From Gadus chalcogrammus (Eukaryota > Chordata > Actinopteri > Gadiformes > Gadidae): a stretch of 64,000 bases of DNA. The notes beneath the pieces are model-generated. The model did not search any database. It was not told the origin of the DNA and worked only from the letters and a program-made list of their open reading frames with translations. Every line of letters starts with the position of its first letter. Positions within the stretch are counted from its first letter, which is position 1. Shown here one piece after another: positions 20,922 through 64,000 of the stretch. The position numbers and the translations under genes were made by a program. The DNA lies in assembly GCF_026213295.1 (NCBI RefSeq), contig NC_079415.1, forward strand, positions 17,942,910-18,006,909, read 5' to 3'.

Positions 20922-21229
20922 AGCCTTTTCTGGAAAAGGGAAACATTTTGTGAATTGTTTTGAAAGTTGAAACATTTGTATATTAAATTCATTCAACTGT
21001 CTTTGTTGCCACCTAGTTCGTTATATGCAACACAACCACTGTAAATTAAGCACCGTGTCTTTGCACTACTTTTTTGTTGGTGACTTTTCCTACGTTTCTC
21101 TTATAAATTGTATTATTGCATATCATTGCATGGTTGAGGGTAGCCTGAGGCAACCGGTCCTCCAAATGTTTTTATGAATAGACCTATGCCGTTCCTTGGA
21201 ACAAAAAAAGGGTTGGGACTAGGGAACCA

Positions 21230-21502
21230 TGAGGGAACCCCTGTTGTAGAGCCGCGGTCCCGTGGTTAGAAGGAAACGCGCTCTACGTGCACCAGCGCGA
21301 GGACTCCTCACGTGACCCGTCGTCCCGCACTTCCGCTCCTGCGTGGAAAAGTTAGTCGAAATCTCGGTGAAGTTTATCCTTGCCGTTCTTGACCACAACA
21401 CCACATTCATACGTTTACGTGGCGGAGTTTCAGTTCGGAACGTCATATACATTTTGGGGATAACATATGCTTAGAGTGCACACGTTTTTAAAGATGTTAA
21501 AC
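21230..21502 (+). promoter_or_regulatory. ap3b1: AP3B1 promoter and 5' UTR (inferred)
   Basis: A CpG-enriched stretch before the start. It contains TCACGTGAC at 21308-21316 (E-box/CLEAR-like) and an ETS site (CACTTCCGC, 21328-21336), and has no TATA box. The transcription start probably lies between about 21330 and 21480. Confidence 0.55.
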
Positions 21503-62977
<41,475 letters not shown>

Positions 62978-64000
62978 GTAAATCCCTTCCCTGACGCCAT
63001 GGCGGACAGCATCACTCCACACATTCGACCTGTGTTTTCTCCTGCAGCTGTCTCATTGCTCTCTTCTGTTGTTCCCCCACCCCACCCCCCCCCCCTGGGG
63101 AACTCGCCCTGTCCGTACTCTTGTTACCGACCCCCCGGTACTGGTCTAATTCCAAACCAAAGTCCATTTCCTTCTCTCTCTCCCTGTTTTCTGTGATTTG
63201 TTCTCTGTGTATGTGTTCCCTGGTCCCAGGTGAGGCATCAGCCTTCATTGATCCCTGTTCACCAGGATAACTATTATTCTCCTCTAATCAGACCCGGCCC
63301 AAATCAAACCATCGCTGGAGGCGATCGATAGCCCCATCACAAAGTCTCTTTGGGATGGAGAAATCAATCCATCAGCTCGCAAAATGCTTACCACAGTTTG
63401 GTATTATTTTCATAACAAACTTTTGAAAAAATGTTTTAGACGAAAACAAGAGTAGGATGACCCTAACTGAAAAAATTTAAACTAGTCTGAGTTGAAGCTA
63501 ACTAACTAAAAGTGTTTCGGTATTAATTTATTTTTTACGTTTCAGTAACTAAACAGTGTTGTTTATTTTTTAGAAGTTAATGTTGTCTTACAATAAATAT
63601 TGTTATATATTGTAACTTGACTGGCCAGATAAGGAAAATACTTTTAGACCTTATTTTTTTTTTGGGTCTTTCCACGTTCCAAAATCTCTCCCCTGCCCAT
63701 GGGGAATGAATAATGATCCATAGTAACACTTCTAACGAAGCAAAGAAGTAGTACTCCGACGTGTGACTGTATGTTGTTCTGCTGACTGTATGTTATATTG
63801 CTGACTGTATGTTGTGCTGTATGTTATGTTGCTGACTATGTTGTGCTGCTGACTGTATGTTGTTTTGCTGAATTTATGTTGTGCTCTTGATGTTATGCTG
63901 TGTTGCTGACTGTATGCTGACTGTGTGTTGTGTGGCTGACGGTATGTTATATTGCTGACTGTATGTTGTGCTGCTGACTGTATGTTGTGTTGCTGACTGT
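62978..64000 (+). other. ap3b1: AP3B1 intron 24 (partial)
   Basis: AT-rich, ending in a tandem repeat. The next exon, expected to start with the CTKDD-like segment, is not reached. Confidence 0.8.
63772..64000. repeat. GCTGACTGTATGTTGT-type minisatellite at window end
   Basis: Irregular units of roughly 17-22 bp (CTGACTGTATGTTGTG variants), continuing past the window edge. Confidence 0.9.

Larger units (their letters stand above)
18321..21229. other. Interval between divergent SCAMP1 and AP3B1 promoters
   Basis: No gene recognised. It contains the second copy of a diverged direct repeat (18548-18770), a ~1.1 kb foldback element (19717-20841) flanked on both sides by TA-rich runs, and otherwise AT-rich sequence. 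Confidence 0.75.

Noticed and set aside
21494..21496. Upstream in-frame ATG as the AP3B1 start
   Set aside because: Not excluded, but the ATG at 21503 matches the start of vertebrate AP3B1 (MS.N...YN.Q); the upstream one would only add three residues.

Overview
The window is nuclear DNA from a ray-finned (teleost) fish. It carries multi-exon genes with GT-AG introns, vertebrate protein families, teleost-type SINE and LINE tails, short inverted-repeat DNA elements and very many long dinucleotide tracts. The density and length of the (AC)n/(GT)n tracts, several of them 100-190 bp, would fit a codfish (gadid) genome. The species is inference only.

Three protein genes can be read, in the order LHFPL2 (+), SCAMP1 (-), AP3B1 (+). 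The human orthologues are also neighbours (chromosome 5q14.1), so this is an old conserved block. Only the last coding exon of LHFPL2 is present (5900-6156), with its 3' UTR to about 7.3 kb; everything before it reads as intron. SCAMP1 is complete on the minus strand: nine coding exons from 18123 down to 9830, 334 residues, all phases consistent. AP3B1 starts at 21503 and has 24 readable coding exons up to 62977, about 961 codons. Its last exons, roughly the final 130 residues, lie beyond the window. LHFPL2 and SCAMP1 converge; SCAMP1 and AP3B1 diverge from start codons 3.4 kb apart.

SCAMP1 and the AP-3 beta subunit both act in post-Golgi membrane traffic. SCAMP1 is a four-pass recycling and secretory-vesicle protein with NPF motifs. 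AP3B1 is the large beta3A subunit of the AP-3 adaptor that sorts cargo to lysosomes and lysosome-related organelles. LHFPL2 is a tetraspan membrane protein. Nothing suggests that they form an operon-like unit.

The rest is accessory sequence. It includes a ~1.1 kb foldback element between the divergent promoters, a second ~0.8 kb foldback in AP3B1 intron 20, a smaller one in SCAMP1 intron 1, SINEs, repeated LINE 3' ends, and minisatellites, three of which abut AP3B1 splice sites. The most testable oddities are a possible 9-nt in-frame microexon after AP3B1 exon 1, a splice acceptor that lies inside a minisatellite copy, two intron stretches open in frame with the following exon, and a TFEB/CLEAR-like site in the AP3B1 promoter. 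I found no bacterial-type system, CRISPR array, tRNA or rRNA gene.
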